Under the pieces are notes generated by a model. That model was not told where the DNA came from. It saw only the letters and a program-made list of their open reading frames with translations, and made no database searches. 64,000 nt of DNA from Liolophura sinensis. Lineage: Eukaryota > Mollusca > Polyplacophora > Chitonida > Chitonidae. This document shows positions 11,240 through 34,600 of this stretch, in pieces. The translations under genes and the position numbers were made by a program. The stretch is from positions 9,249,704-9,313,703 of the forward strand of contig NC_088304.1 in NCBI RefSeq assembly GCF_032854445.1. Reading direction: 5' to 3'. How positions within the stretch are numbered: the first letter of the stretch is position 1; each line of letters begins with the position of its first letter.

Positions 11240-12412
11240 GGTCTTGCAAAACTATAATTGAGGTTCAAACAAATGTCTGGTGAAATAACGCCTTCTCTCT
11301 ATGTTCATCATGGCAGTCATTTAATGCGTGGGGGTAAGAAAACCAACATATGGCAAGCTACAGACGGACTTTTTCCTGTTATCCAGAAGCTTAATCCATG
11401 TGGCGACTTCAATACATGTAATAAACAGAAAAAGACTATGAAGAGAAAGGGGTTATTATGAAACTATTCTCAGTTTATTCATGGACACCAGCAGACAAAG
11501 AAAACGAGATCACTAGCATTCCGTCGACACATAAAACAGCCGAGATGTGGCAGAGTATGAACAGTACAAGATACAAAAAACAGGCTTGCAACACAAGTCG
11601 CTGCACGGACGCAGATTTACGCAGCCTTCAGGCTTACCTCCCTTAGATACTTATCTCTAACCCTTTTTCGCTTTTTCTATCAAATGTGGTGCAAATCAAC
11701 AGCTGCGGAACCACTGCTTCCACTCGATTTTGTCATTTGTCTATACGACTTAGGTTCATGGATTACGTGTGATTAACACATTTGCATACATGTTACCAAG
11801 CTCTGGTTTTGTTCCATTTTTTTTTTTGGTCACTTTCTAATCGATTCATTCGTTGGCCGTGATTAAGATGGGTAATATTGACAGTTGAAACGTGAACATG
11901 TTACAGAGTCCCAGCTGGACAATCTATGCTGCACATAACTGGTAGAATTTTGAACTAAGTACTTCCAATTATTGCCACCTAGCCTGTCACATCCTTCTCA
12001 GCTGGGTGCCCTATTCCTAAGTCCACTTTCCCTCCTCAAGCTTCTTTTATCATCTGTTTAACTAAATAACTTACCGTACCTTTAGGAAACTCCATGTACA
12101 AGCAAAATAAGGGGGGGGGGGGGGGGAATTAGGCTGGAAATACAACCTCTCACATACTCCACAACAATGTTCTACACATACACAATTACTGTTTGTCTCA
12201 TCATTCCTCAGAAAGTCATAAAAAAGTTGGAGAAACAAGCAATATTACATAATGTACACGCAAATCAATCTGACATAAACACGGCTTTCAATGTGCTCAA
12301 GTACAGTTTGTAAATATTTCAATATATATAGATACATACCACAAGACATTAGAACAAAACAAGGCATCTTAAAGAGTCCTCGTACAAGGGGAGGAAAAGG
12401 AGTACATGTACT

Positions 12413-12452
<40 letters not shown>

Positions 12453-13396
12453 GGGCTGAAATATTCAGTTCACTGTACTGTACAGCCAGGCAAATGGAGA
12501 TTGTGACAAATGAGTCTCCAATGCTAATTAAATGACATCACTGTGGGCTCACCATTTGATATTTACCTTGTACAGTAGCATTTGAATACACAGAAATTAG
12601 AGTCATTGTGAAATGTATGGGATATCGACCAATGCCAATCACACCCGACAATGGTGCCTTTACTCCTCCAAATTGAAACTCACAAATACAGGATAGCGGA
12701 AAATCCTTACTGTTGGTATTTAAGTCTTGAGTGCTTTTGTTAAAAGCCAATACTGACATAGCACCAAACAGCTTTTGAAATTCATGCAGAGTGACCCAGA
12801 CAAGCAAATCTCAAATCAAATTCATGATACTTGCATTTCTCAAATTAAATGAACCATGCTTCATCTGCAAATGTACATGGCATATATCAAACATCTTTAA
12901 GCCCATCTCTATTGAATGTCCAGAACTCCATCAGTGATGCATCTGATGTTGGCTGGACTTTGGGGCTGATGCAGCCTATGCAGTAGCCCATGTTTCTATC
13001 AACTAGGTCTGGTGCACATGTGACGGTGCTAGATCATGTATTTACAAAAGGTGTGCTGTACAGAAATGATAAAATTGTCACCATGTGCAGTCTTGTCAGC
13101 CCCTGTAACCCCACCCTATCACCCCTACCCAACATAAACTCATTTTCACAATTCCCCAGCGCTTAAGATTTGTGATCAATGGGACCTTCCATGGATGTTC
13201 TACGGAATAAAAAGTTTAGAATTGGGAGTAAAGATTTTCCTATAATGTACAATCTAATGTGGCAGTCCACAGTGGCAATGGTCATGTTGTGACTAACTCT
13301 TCCAGTAGCCACACAAGTCCTGCCCAATTAGGCAAGGGAGACCACTATGTTGAGACTGTCCAATGTTAATTATAAATCCATTACTGCAGGACATGG
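11240..13396. other. Spacer holding the PP1 3' region
   Basis: The right part must be the PP1 3' untranslated region. It also has a run of 16 G at 12111-12126 and a (TA)n microsatellite at 12421-12448. The open frames are short and unsupported. Confidence 0.5.
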
Positions 13397-22029
<8,633 letters not shown>

Positions 22030-22586
22030 TACAATGACTTTCACTGAATCGAGCTGTGCGTGTTTCCAGTCCTTAACTCCTATAGCTGCAGAGATGATCG
22101 TTGATTTAAACACAGAGTACCCCAACCAAATCTAACCCTCAGTAAAATGGCGGCCGTTACGAAGGTGGAGGATGTTGGGAAAAAGTAGTGACGCATCAAC
22201 ATGCTAAGGAGTGATTAGGCTCTGGGCTACGAGAAAATGACAGCACTACTTTCTCTATGTTGAAGTCCAAATATTTCGAGCAAGGGAATGAGCTAACGTT
22301 TGCAACAAGAGAATTGATGCGTCTTTCACTGTATGAGTGACAAAAATTTATTAAATTCTGCATTGTCTTTTCTCTGTAGATAAAATGCTCTGGAGACCGC
22401 GCCGTGCATCATGGGAAGCCAGGTTGTTGTAAAATGGCGGCACGGGGAAACTTAGGAGTGCGAACTCGTTAGAAAAACAAATGTAGTGAATTTCTGCAAA
22501 AATGTGGACACTGCACCAGCCTTGCTTTCTTGCGAATAGTCATCTTTGTCGATAGCATCACACCAAAATACATTATGTGACTTGAG
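22030..22586. promoter_or_regulatory. Head-to-head (bidirectional) promoter region between PP1 and the ankyrin gene
   Basis: 557 bp separate the two divergent start codons, so both 5' leaders and promoters must lie here or overlap. Two identical AAAATGGCGGC elements occur at 22144-22154 and 22431-22441, both on the plus strand; this core matches the known YY1 motif (AANATGGCGGC). Several short upstream ORFs precede the ankyrin ATG (ATGs at about 22411, 22434 and 22512). Transcription starts cannot be placed from sequence alone. Confidence 0.7.
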
Positions 22587-22605
22587 ATGACTGTGAAACG
22601 AAAAG
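22587..22605 (+). CDS. Ankyrin gene coding exon 1
   Basis: A 19-nt coding exon (MTVKRK plus one base) ending at a consensus GTAAGT donor. The one leftover base joins AC of exon 2 to make D7. An in-frame TGA at 22578-22580 makes this the first usable ATG in the frame. Confidence 0.8.
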
Positions 22606-25600
22606 GTAAGTGGCCGTTGTTATGTTTCCAAGGAAGCATCGTGTGCGACGCGGCATGCGCCCGCTAGGCTTTGATCTTGTCGCTAGATACAACCTGAAAT
22701 TCGATATTATTGTTCTGTTGTTTTCTAGGGCTGCAAAGAAAGGCATTTCTTAATTAGTACTATAATTTATTTTGGTTATTATTATTATTATTATCGGTTT
22801 TATTTATTTTTGTTTCAGTAGATAGCATCCACTTATGGGTTTTCGTGGCAATAACTCTTTAAGTAGGCTACAAGAGCAGAAGCGAGGCCTTTCATAGTGA
22901 AAATTACAGCTGAACATACTACAGTCTACAGCTTAAGCAAACTTCTTACTGAATTCTAATTCATATTGATTCACACGATTCAATCGATCTGGTGTTCAAA
23001 ATTTTTTTTGCATTGCCATGAGTGCTGTACCCCGAAAATGCGTGTTGGAACGATAATTAGTTCGTTGTTAGTCCATCTAGATTTTGCTATTTTAAAATTC
23101 TGACATTCATCATAACACTGATTTCATGAACGCCTCTCAAGCAGATCGTCACACATCTGCGCACTCCAGCTTGATGGAGCCGATCTCCATGAGGTCTGCG
23201 CTTACAGCACCCAAACTTACCTGCGCAAAAAATGCACATTCTTTTTTATGCCTTTTTGGATTGACTTAAGAAGGTTGAAGCTGTTCTTGCAGACGGCAAT
23301 CAAAATATAATAGTTTTCTAGAAGATTTCAATACCAAACCTCAGTTGCATTTCAAACCCAGAAGTATAGGTCACGTGACACTTCAAAATGGCTGTCGATG
23401 CCAAGGCACATGGTACCGCCGAAGTTCTAGCAGTCAGTGTGACCACCACACTGCGAGTTAATTAGTTTCAATTAAGTAATGAGTGCAATGCGACTGAAGA
23501 AAACAATGAAAATTAATTAGTGAGTGAGTGAATGAGTGCTTGGGGTTGGACGTAGTACTTAAAAATTAATTATGAACCATAAAAATAATAAAACAAACAA
23601 AACAAAGCATTAAGTGCAAATATAGTATTTGTTTTATTGAATTTGGGGGAAATTTATGACCAAGCCCGACATGCATGTGTGTCACTAGGGAGTGGACCAA
23701 ATCCTCTATGCAGTATACTGCAGGTCTGAGACAGAGGCAAATATAATTATGCAGATCTGGATGGTCCTGTATATGACACACGTGTATGGAAGGCTTGGCG
23801 TGCAATTAACCTACTTAACTAAGGGGTATACTTTACATATATAAACGAAAACCTTAAGCAGGAGAAATAACATGAAGAAAGTATACAGACAGAAATATAT
23901 ATCTACAGGTATATGGGGTGGGAGAGAGGGTTAACAAATTTGATGAAATAAGACATGGCTGCTTGGAAGGTAAACTAATGAAATGCGGAAATGGCACGAA
24001 AAACTAACCCTTAAGTATTGTCGGAGGAGGATGCTCATTACTTGGAAGAGCATAAGAACAAAGGGCCATAAAAAGGGATGCTGGGAGCTGGATGAACCAA
24101 CTAAATTAAACCCCCATATAAAGAAAGTGGTATACACGAGTGTAACAAAAAAAACAAAAACATGCCGGTATATAAATACCATGAAAAAAGGTGAACTAAC
24201 CGAAGTCAACTCCAGACTTTAAGTGGATACTGCCATCTAAACTATGCATACAACGTCTGAACACAACAACAGAAACTGACTGCAAGCCAGCACCTAGTGT
24301 TCAGTTATATCTTTTTATGCAGTAAAAATAAAATATAGATGAGGATAGTAAATTAAGAGGATACTAAGTATTAGAGATTCCACCATAAAATTACATATAA
24401 ATAATCAGAGGAAGTTTTTTAGATTGCCATAAGTGGGAAGGAGGTGGGAGTCCATCTAGATGGGCTAGTTCGTTTTGTGATTGTTTGTCATATAGAGTGA
24501 CAGAATCATTCAGTGGTTAGCCCAACAAGACTTGCTGTATTGTTAGGTTATTGTGAAGAGTTGTGTACATTATGGGGTGGTTTTGTACTAGTCCATGTTA
24601 TGTTGAAAATCCGTATTGGATGAGGCGTCAAGTCCAATGCAGATTTCCACCAGAACACTGCAGAGTACAATACCACTCCATATAATGTAAAAAAACACTT
24701 CACAATGACCTATTTATTATATAGCTGAACCTGTCTGAGGACATCTCACAAAAATAACGATCGAAGATACATGTAGGGGTCTAGGCCCACAGATTCAGCA
24801 GGCCTGGAGGAAGATCTCCCTGTTCTCAATGGACAATGTACTCTGTATCCTGCTCTTGTATATTCCTAAGTTGCTTTTGATCTTTGCTCTAGTATTTTGC
24901 AGAATTTGGAAATCAGCAAATAATGACATTTATTCTCACATCCACATTTCCTTGTCAATGTTTACAGAAACGCGGAGGGCAAACAATAAGCACAGCAGTG
25001 CCCCCGCCCAATGCTTTTAGCATATAAAGTTACCTCCCTTTGCTACCGTACAATATGAAAAAAATACGGCTCTCTGGGATCCAATGTTGTTTCAAGAACA
25101 GGATGGTCACATGGTACAATCTGACTGATTTCACTGGACCACCTTTATAGCTATATAATAATAACTTGGTATGTACACTACAGCCCATCTCTATGTCGTA
25201 TCTATAACCCAGCAGAAAAGTTTCACAAAACTTTATAACTTGAGTCAACCTGTGGAAGGGTTTCCCACCAGTCATAATAATTTGTAAAATAAATATGTAA
25301 CTCAAGTCCATCCTAATGCTTGGCATGACACTGATTTCATAAGTCATCCACATCTACAAAATGTAAACATGCACCAGTAAATCCTCTTTTAATGACAATC
25401 CAGCCGTGGGTGAGGGTTGTAGCATGCTAACGCTGCATAATGACCCAGGAGCCTCTCAGGAGTTCAAGTCAAGCTCATGCTGGCTTCCTCACCAGCCGTA
25501 TGTGGGAAGTTCTGTCAGTACTAAATTATATACATGTAACTGTATATTCGAGAACATGCACATCCGGGCACTTCATCCACATTAGGCAGTGGTGAGCAGA

Positions 25601-28600
25601 CAATGAGATGAAAGATAACATGCAAAGGTGAAGGAACAACTTTGATGATATTTTGAAAACTACGGCTAATAATAACTGGAAATTATAATAACTATTTTGC
25701 CTGTCAAAAAAAAAAAAAAAAGACAGGCAAAACATAACCCTATATCACTGGTGACTATTAAACCACATCTGAGCAAATTAGCATACTAAAACATAAAACA
25801 TGCACTTTATCTTGAGAGCCAATGTCTGAACCTTCTGTTATGTAAGTCAGTATTTTGCATGTTCCTGAGTGACTTGACAATAACATGAACATACCCAGCA
25901 AGCTGCAGAAGTCCCATTCCAGACATGCCTGACTTGCACACAGCGACAGACAAGAGGAAAGTACTGAATTCTCCATAGTGTGTGGCGTTCTCAGTGATGG
26001 ATCAGTTTCAGATAATGTAGGCTATAGCAAACTTGCAGAAGGCCAAGTACATGTAGAAGCAGGGCTTCGGGCACGTGTGCATCACATGTATCAAAGGCTG
26101 TATAACTACATGTATATAATTCTTATTGATAATAGACTGTTAAGGCTTTAATTGTGATCATTTTGTAGTATGTACACTTTTCAGAATGCCTTACTGAGTT
26201 TCTTTCATATTGTGTTTCAGACTTTCAAAAGGCAGCAGCCTTCATTCATGAATTCCTGTTGAAGTTGAACGAAGAAGCAGAATGTGCGGAACTAAGAGAT
26301 ACTTTGAATCTTGTTTTGCTTCACATGCAGAAGTATTACAGGACTTTGCAAATTCGGACACATGAGAAAAGCTACGAAAAGACTCTTTCACTGACCACAA
26401 GAGGTCTTAGTCCTCTGACACCTTTCGTTGATGCGCCAGATAAGTTTCAGTGGCGATGGATCAACTTGGACAGTACACGCATGACATCATCCATGACTGT
26501 CGACGACAGCATCAATTTCGTGACACTCCCTGCAATGATACAGGCCACAAAACAGGGTGACATTAAGTATATGTTACAGCTAATACAAGCAGGTAAGAAT
26601 ACCATCATTGTGCATCACTGTAGCTTTAAGATGTGTGCAAGTGTATGTACCTGTTTTTGTGGGGTATTCTCTAAGCAGATATTCACACCATACCTGGGCC
26701 AGATTTTGAAGAAAAAATTATGTAGGTTTCTAATCCCAGCCTTGCTGCCATGTATGAAGAATTTATTCTTATAATATAAATTAGAGTGATGAGTTTGTGA
26801 ATGAAAGACATTTGTAAAACCAAATTTTTTATTGGTGAACATCATATGTTTGTTTACTGCATGTAAAGGCTCTAAGTATTACATACTTTTTTAAGCATAC
26901 TTTTACGAAGCTTTGAGATTTTATGCATCTGATTTTAAAACTGTTGTAGATCCACAGTCCGTTGATTGCAGAGACGGGATTGGACGAACACCGTTGATGT
27001 ATGCGGTGCACTTCAGTCAGCTAGATGCTCTTAAAATCCTTCTTCAGAATGAAGCTGATCCCAATGCATCATCTCATGGTAAGTCATATACACGTATAAC
27101 ATAAATTTAGATTGTTAGTTTTATTGTCAGCCCTATTTCAGTGCATGTAACAAGCCTGCAAACGAGAAGCTTTAAATTCGAACTTGTCAGGTATGTTACA
27201 TGTCAATGAACATGTAAATAATGTAGTTATGTTCAAAAACACTAGTTGGATTGAATGGGTTTCAAGTTTATCAGCTACCCTTCAAAGAGTTATTTTGCGT
27301 GCCTGATGTAAGGTGTTTCATCTGAGTTAATACCAAATAGTCCGCGAATCATTCAGTAGGTTTGTCATGTATCTGGTGAAGGTTGGTGGTTTACATATAA
27401 ACCTGATCTGTGTCACATAAGTGAAAAGCTTTGGGCTTGGCCTTGAAAACCAGTCAGTTTATCATTCAGAACAGCCAGAAGTAAAAGGCAACATGAAGGT
27501 TACTCTGCTTGGTGCATGACTGAAATTGTACTATTTAATGAAGTAGAACGCCCTAAAAATTCACCTGAAAACATGTAACTTAAGCGTTTGGTGTTTATGT
27601 TATGTTTTGTTATTGTCTGCGCAGTTGATTATTTCCATCCATTCTTGCAAATTTGTGGTTTGAGTGGTGATGGGAAAAGACCATGCAACCTTTTCCTTTT
27701 AGACAAATTTGAACGTTGTTGTGACGTCAACCCTTTGTCTAACCGATCATAAGAATGTTATATATGAAGGGTCCATTTGTTTCTGATCAGTGTGAAATTC
27801 ATTTTCTGACAGTTGTGTTCTTCACCTTCATTTCAAGTACACCAAATGTTGCCCCTGTGAGAAAAGGCATCATCAATTCACTCAGACACAAATGTGAACA
27901 TCAAGGTGAATCGGTGGGTCTAATTTGTGGCATGCTGATTACAGACATGGATATCTCGAGGCCTGGTTGTGTCAGTGTGACAGAGATTGTATAATCCACT
28001 ATCAGACTTCCCTAGATTATATGTAAGCTTCAATCAATTCAGATTCACTTTCCTGCTTAACTAATCACAGACCGAGTCACTGTCCATAATCTAATAGAGT
28101 ACGACCAACTGGCACCCACTGGCTAAAATCTCTAACACTGTTTTTAGTAAAATTTCATGTAACATTGTCACGAAAGATCAACCGTGGTACGTATTATATT
28201 CCACTATGCAAATAATGCGGATCAGCCGGCACGAAAGAGTATTCATTGACACTAAATGTGATGTAACTTTTTTTTTATTACTTGTTTGAAATCACATTGC
28301 GCGATTCTTGAAAAAGAATCGATAGTTTTTATGTTACTACGAACACGATTAAGTAGAAGACATAACTGGCAACAGTTTATTCTTGAAAAAGAATCCATGC
28401 GGCACTCTGAGCCATGTCGATTCTTTTCAAGAATTAACTGGTGTTCATTGTTTCTCCACTACAGAACATCATCCTACCTTCCAGACAAATCTCAAAACAC
28501 TTTGCATTCTAAAACAAATAGACACCTCAGAATGAGATGACATAAGTGTAAACTTTAGTAAGAGATGGGTGGCTGGCCGTACTTGCCAATTTTGATGTCT

Positions 28601-31600
28601 AATCATACATGCAATCAGTTGCTGATACGTTTGTGTGTTGTGGACAATGGTTTCAGGACACAACAGCTTCACATATGACAAGGGAGTTCAGTTGAAACTG
28701 CTGTGAGCACGTATCCAGGGACAGTTCAGTTGGTTCTTTGTGGAGTCAGGTGGCTGGAAGCAAGGACTTAGTTTTGTCCCCCACAACAATAAAATAGACA
28801 TGCATTGTGGGATCATTAATGGGACAAACTGGCATAGCCGATTAATTATACTGCACAATTACACATGGTGGAACCAACCTTCGAAAGGTTGATTCTTTTG
28901 TGCCAAATGTCCTTGCCCGTAGTGGTAGGCTAAATTGGGGATATGTAAATCACTGCCTAGCAGTTCTTCACCACATGTTACATGACCTCACAGTTTATTA
29001 GTTCTAAGTATTCATAATGTCAACCTAATCATGCACTTGTTTGGGCTTTTGGCTCATTTTGGGCATTCGTGATTGGTAAAGACTATGGCCAGAATGTTGT
29101 GTGCCATAAGGATATGCAGTATGTGTACTGTGTAACAGTATACATGTACATATATTTAATCACGGCTAGAAACTCTTATATACCTTGACATGCAGGTAGT
29201 TGTCTAAGTTGTTCGTCTTTTGGTGCTATTATCCTGAGTGTAAAGAATTTATGTGTATCGTATCACATATGTGGTGAACCTGAGGAGTACAGTGTGCGTA
29301 CATATATAAAACAATACATGCAGAAATGACCTAATAGGATCTGTGAACAGCTGCCAGGGAGAGAATGCATTATTAATGTACCTGTAATCTAGCGTCACAC
29401 ACCTGGGCCTGGTGGGTCAATTCCTGGTAACACAGGTAACATGAGCTGCAGCCTTTCTGTGCATCTCAGCTGTCCGTCTTATCTAACCATGAGTGAGGGA
29501 TCATAGACGTTTATAGGTTGAACGTGTAGGGTTTGGAAAGGGATGGTGGCAGTATTCTTACACGTTCACACATACGTAGAGCACCTCCAAACTCGTGACC
29601 CTGCAGTATCACATTCATTAAACGAGAGTTCGACCCGGCTGGAAACAAACAAAATTTTTGAGCTCATGTTAAATAAATTTGATACTACTGGGTCATGAGT
29701 TTGAAGATTCTGTTTATCTTCTTTATGGAAAATCGAGAAAGGTATGAAATTATGCCTCAAATCAGTGAGAATTTTTTTACTGTCTTTCTCTGCTTGCACA
29801 AGTGCGTGTGGGATTGCAGACGAATTTAAGAATGTGACATCTGTCAGAATGACTTAACTCTCACAAGCTTGGATAGCATTTCTTAAGAGAAGCCTCCGAG
29901 AAGTTGCGGGAAAAGCAGTCAGGAGTGTAGCACGTGCATGTGTGTGAGCATGCAGTTGAAATTTTATGCGCCTACTCATACTGACATTTCCAAGGCATGT
30001 ATGACTACAGTTTACATTTCTTCGGACGACTGTGAGAACTGGATTACCCTGACACAACGGCATTTAGTGGATGGATATTCATCGTTTTTATTGTTTTTGT
30101 GGTTATGAATGTTGAGGGCTCCACCAGAGATCGGCCCCAGATGATTGGTGCACGTGACCTGATTTCCATCTTCGACATGCTGTGTTCAGTAGTTGAACTG
30201 GTACAGGCAAAATTTTAATCAATGTTATTTGTGGTTAATGGGGCGGCTGAGGAAAACGAATGAGTGTGGGAGGAACTGACAATAGAACTAAGAATATTGG
30301 CTTTCCAAAATTAGTATAGTAGACACATTAGTATAGTTTGTAGACAATTTCCTGTACGTTGTATGTGTACGAGTACTGTACCTGCAGTGGCCGCATGTGG
30401 TGCCGTTGGTGTTGTTGCTGGTACGATTGTACATAATCGGCATGGTGAAAGTTCAGCTATACAATCAGATATACTCTTTGCTTGTACATATTTTTTGTTG
30501 TTATTTTGTATATTCCCTTGTTTTCCATTGTCTATGGACACAATATTTAGTATATTCCCTTCTCCCTCATTGCCTATGGACACAATGTTTAATATATTCC
30601 CTACTTCGCCATTGTCTATGGACACAATATTTAGTATATTCCCTTGTTTGCCATTGTCTATGGACACAATATTTAGTATATTCCCTTGTTTGCCATTGTC
30701 TATGGACACAATATTTAGTATATTCCCTACTTCGCCATTATCTATGGACACAATATTTAGTATATTCTCTTCTTCACCATTGTCTATGGACACAATATTT
30801 AGTATATTCCCTTCTTCACCATTGTCTATGGACACAATATTTAGTATATTCCCTACTTCGCCATTGTCTATGGACACAATATTTAGTATATTCCCTTCTC
30901 CCTCATTGTCTATGGACACAATATTTAATATATTCCCTTCTTCACCATTGTCTATGGACACAATATTTAGTATATTCCCTTGTTTGCCATTGTCTATGGA
31001 CACAATATTTAGTATATTCCCTTGTTTGCCATTGTCTATGGACACAATATTTAGTATATTCCCTTCTTCACCATTGTCTATGGACACAATATTTAGTATA
31101 TTCCCTTCTCTGCCATTGTCTATGGACACAATATTTAGTATATTCCCTTCTCTGCCATTGTCTATGGACACAATATTTAGTATATTCCCTTCTCCCTCAT
31201 TGTCTATGGACACAATATGTAATATATTCCCTTCTTCGCCATTGTCTATGGACACAATATTTAATGTATTCCCTTCTTTGCCATTGTCTATGGGCACAAA
31301 ATCTCTGACTTCCAGTTGTTCCGCCATGATATTGTCCCAGAAATGCAGATGACAAAATCACGCAGTAAAAAAAAATAGTCTAGTCTGCGTGTGGCTTTTG
31401 ATTGGCTGATTTCTATGAATGAACTTCTGTGAGCCAGTAAAGTACATGTGGCTACAAGTGACATTGTTGACAAAAGGTGGGATACGATATTTATCGCACC
31501 CCCTTTATCCCATGTTCTGGGTCACATTTATGTAGCTACATGTTTGTACTGTGTATATGGTGGGGAGACCGTGAGGATGTGATCCTGGTGGAAACTTTTA

Positions 31601-34600
31601 GGAAGGGAAGCAGAGAGAAATTGAATTTGAATAGTGTGGAAGTCAATTCCATGAGCAGTGGAAGCACTCCAGAAGTGGTCTGGCAATAAGTATCAAATTA
31701 GGCAAAGGTGTCCTTGGGCTATTTGTTATGTTGGCAAGAAGTTTGGGTCTTTAATTAACCTTCTAATACAGTTTCAATACAACTCTAGGAGTATATCTTC
31801 TATCCCTGCCATGCTAACTTTGGTAATTTTAATGAAAGATTTCATTAGGAGTCTGAAACATTTCATATTTCTCCAATCCTTACTGGCTGACCCTTTGCTG
31901 CGACTCACCCACACAAGGCTGTTTAATAAGCAGAAATGAGGAGGTCTCGCTTCAGGTGTGGTCCTAAGCCACTGGAAGACTGGAAGGTTTGCAGCAAACC
32001 TCATGTGTGAGAGTGACGATTGTTTATGGCAGCTAAAGGTTAGGAAGTTGCAAAGTTGATGTGAGCTATCAACAATGTAGTCACACATCTATTTTTATTG
32101 AACATTCCAGGTAATACTATTACTGTAGATCTTTGATCAAATGATTTCACATACTTACTGTAGGCCTCTCAAAAAGACATATAGGAAAGAAGGATTACAG
32201 AATGCCACCCCTCAGTAACTCCCAGTACATGTGCAGCCAAAATTTTATAACTCTGTTCAGTGCTTGAAAATTTGGCAATTTTTTTTTTTTTCGCTCCATG
32301 AAATATTGAAGCGGCGGTTTAGCCAGATCTGTGTACACCGTGGTCAAATCTCAACTGTCCATCAGGTAGCACTCCACTGATACTGTTTGGGAATATTGTC
32401 TTCTGGAGCACTTTTGAATAAACATGTGATACTAGCCATAACGAGCATCTAGTTGAACTGTTTGATTTTATTCTGGTGTAGAGTCCGGTCAGAGAACTCA
32501 GGCTGATAACTCTTTTAATTTACAAGGGTGAATTATTTTAACTATGATGTTATTTGTTGAAAAAATCTTCCTCTGATAAACAATGTCATTTTTATGTGTT
32601 AGCTGCTTTGCTGAAAGGTTTTAATGATAGCCTTTCTGCTGGTTCATGTAACATACACTCACTAAAAACATTTTTGTATATTGAACTTGTAAGTGAAAAC
32701 TGGAAAGTACTTTTAATGTTGACGTTAGGAATCTGGATGTGTGTGTGGTGAAAAGTATGCGCTGGCCAAGTTGTTGCCTATGTGGCGTTCAAGCATTCTA
32801 CTGATTATTTCATTCTTAAGTACGGTGTACGACACCAATCGAATAAATAAGTAAATACTATTTATACGTACGTCACTTTGATGTTATGTGGCTCGATGGC
32901 TGTAAGGGTACAGGTACATATGGTCACAAAGACCATAGCTTTGCAATTCGTGTGATAATACTAATATTGATATAGTTACGGAATGTGCTAGGCATATGCA
33001 TGTAACTGGTGGTTATTTTGTTATTAATTCCAACACATTGCAAGTTTTTTTTGGCAAAATGCCAATTCACTAAGGACATCTGAAGGCTTGTTATACATGT
33101 ACTCTAGGCTTACATGTAGGTAGAGTCATGTATACACAGAGCGTTGTTCAAGCTTTATATATACCATCCCAACTACTACATGTAACAATAATTTTATTAC
33201 CACAACTTTACATATTGGTCTTTCAGGAAGTAATACTATTTCCCTAAGGAAAATGAAAAGTGTTATCAGCCAGCATGTGTTAAATTCCTTCCTTGAAATT
33301 ATATTTGTATGTACGCTTATCAAAGGATGTACATGGCTACACTCAATGCTGAGCTTCGTTTTCTCGGTTTTCAAAACTTTATAGAATTTTTTACATATTT
33401 TTCTGTGATAACTGTGTTTCATTTCTTCTATGTATATATTGTGGCAGTCTTTATGTTCACTTTAAATGTTGTGCGATTGTGAATATAATTAAAATTTAGA
33501 AACCAGTCAATATAATAACATTGCATGTTTCTCCCTCCAGTGGGGAAGTTAAGCAGCTGAGGAAAGGTTTTTCTGTGTTCATATACACCTACATGTACCT
33601 GTCTGACATTTTACAATAATTCTTTAATTCAATTTGATGTTTGTTATTACTGCACATACATGTAGGTACATTATCTGTTAAGGGGCCTGCGAGGCCAAGC
33701 GGTCAGCACCCCAGTGTGGCGCAGTGACCCAGGAGCCTCCCACCAATGCAGGTACTGTGAGTTAAAGTCCAGCTCATGCTGTGTTCCTCTCTGGCCGTAA
33801 GTGGGTAGTTTCCTCCCACAATAATGCTCGTAACCGTCATATGAGTGAAATATTCTTCAGTAAAACTGCAATCAATCAAACAAACATTTTCTCTTGTTTT
33901 TCAGTTTGTTGATTTTCTCCATGCTGTCCTTGACATCCAGAATACATTTTAGAATCAAATTCGCGTAAATGAGTAAATGAAATGAACAAACAAACATAAT
34001 ACTGCTTCTGTATTCCTAAAAGGTCCTGTCAGTTGACATTGGTCAGTTTTGTTCTGTTCATTGTTATGACTTTGTGATCTATTTTAGGAAGCTACATGTA
34101 ATACATGGCTGTGCATGCTTTGTGGGTGTAATTGGCATGTGCATGTAACAAGCTTGAAAGACTGGAGCTGCAAGATCAGGTCATTAAGTATTTGGATTGT
34201 TGTGGCAAACATTATCTTTGTAACCCTATCTTTTCTCACAGGTTGGTTGGTAGGGAATTCTTTTATTATTGTTATTACTCAGGCTGTTAGAAACATTTGT
34301 ATTTTCAAGAACTTAAAAATTAATAACAACAACAATAAAAATACTTCTACCAAAATCCCAATAAAAACTTCAGAGTAAGTCCCAATTTTGAAATCAGGTT
34401 ATGTCTGATAAACATGTGTTTTATGATGGCCTTGTTATAGGGTTAAATCTACATTGACATATACATATACATGTGTCTCACAGTCCAGCTGTTATAAGTT
34501 ATGACTATCTAGATGTATTTGTATTAGAATGACACAGAGGCTTAAAGAAGTAAATTTATGATACCTGAGTTACCTGTACGTGTAATTAGAGAGTAGATCT

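Noticed and set aside
26593-26774. Read-through of ankyrin exon 2 into a longer C-terminus
   Set aside because: A consensus GTAAGA donor and a phase-matched next ankyrin exon show it is intron.
30363-31352. Two long plus-strand ORFs over the 42-bp minisatellite
   Set aside because: They exist because the unit is a multiple of three without stops. The flanks carry no start context or splice support. Only the minus frame has a plausible ATG, and that is listed at low confidence.
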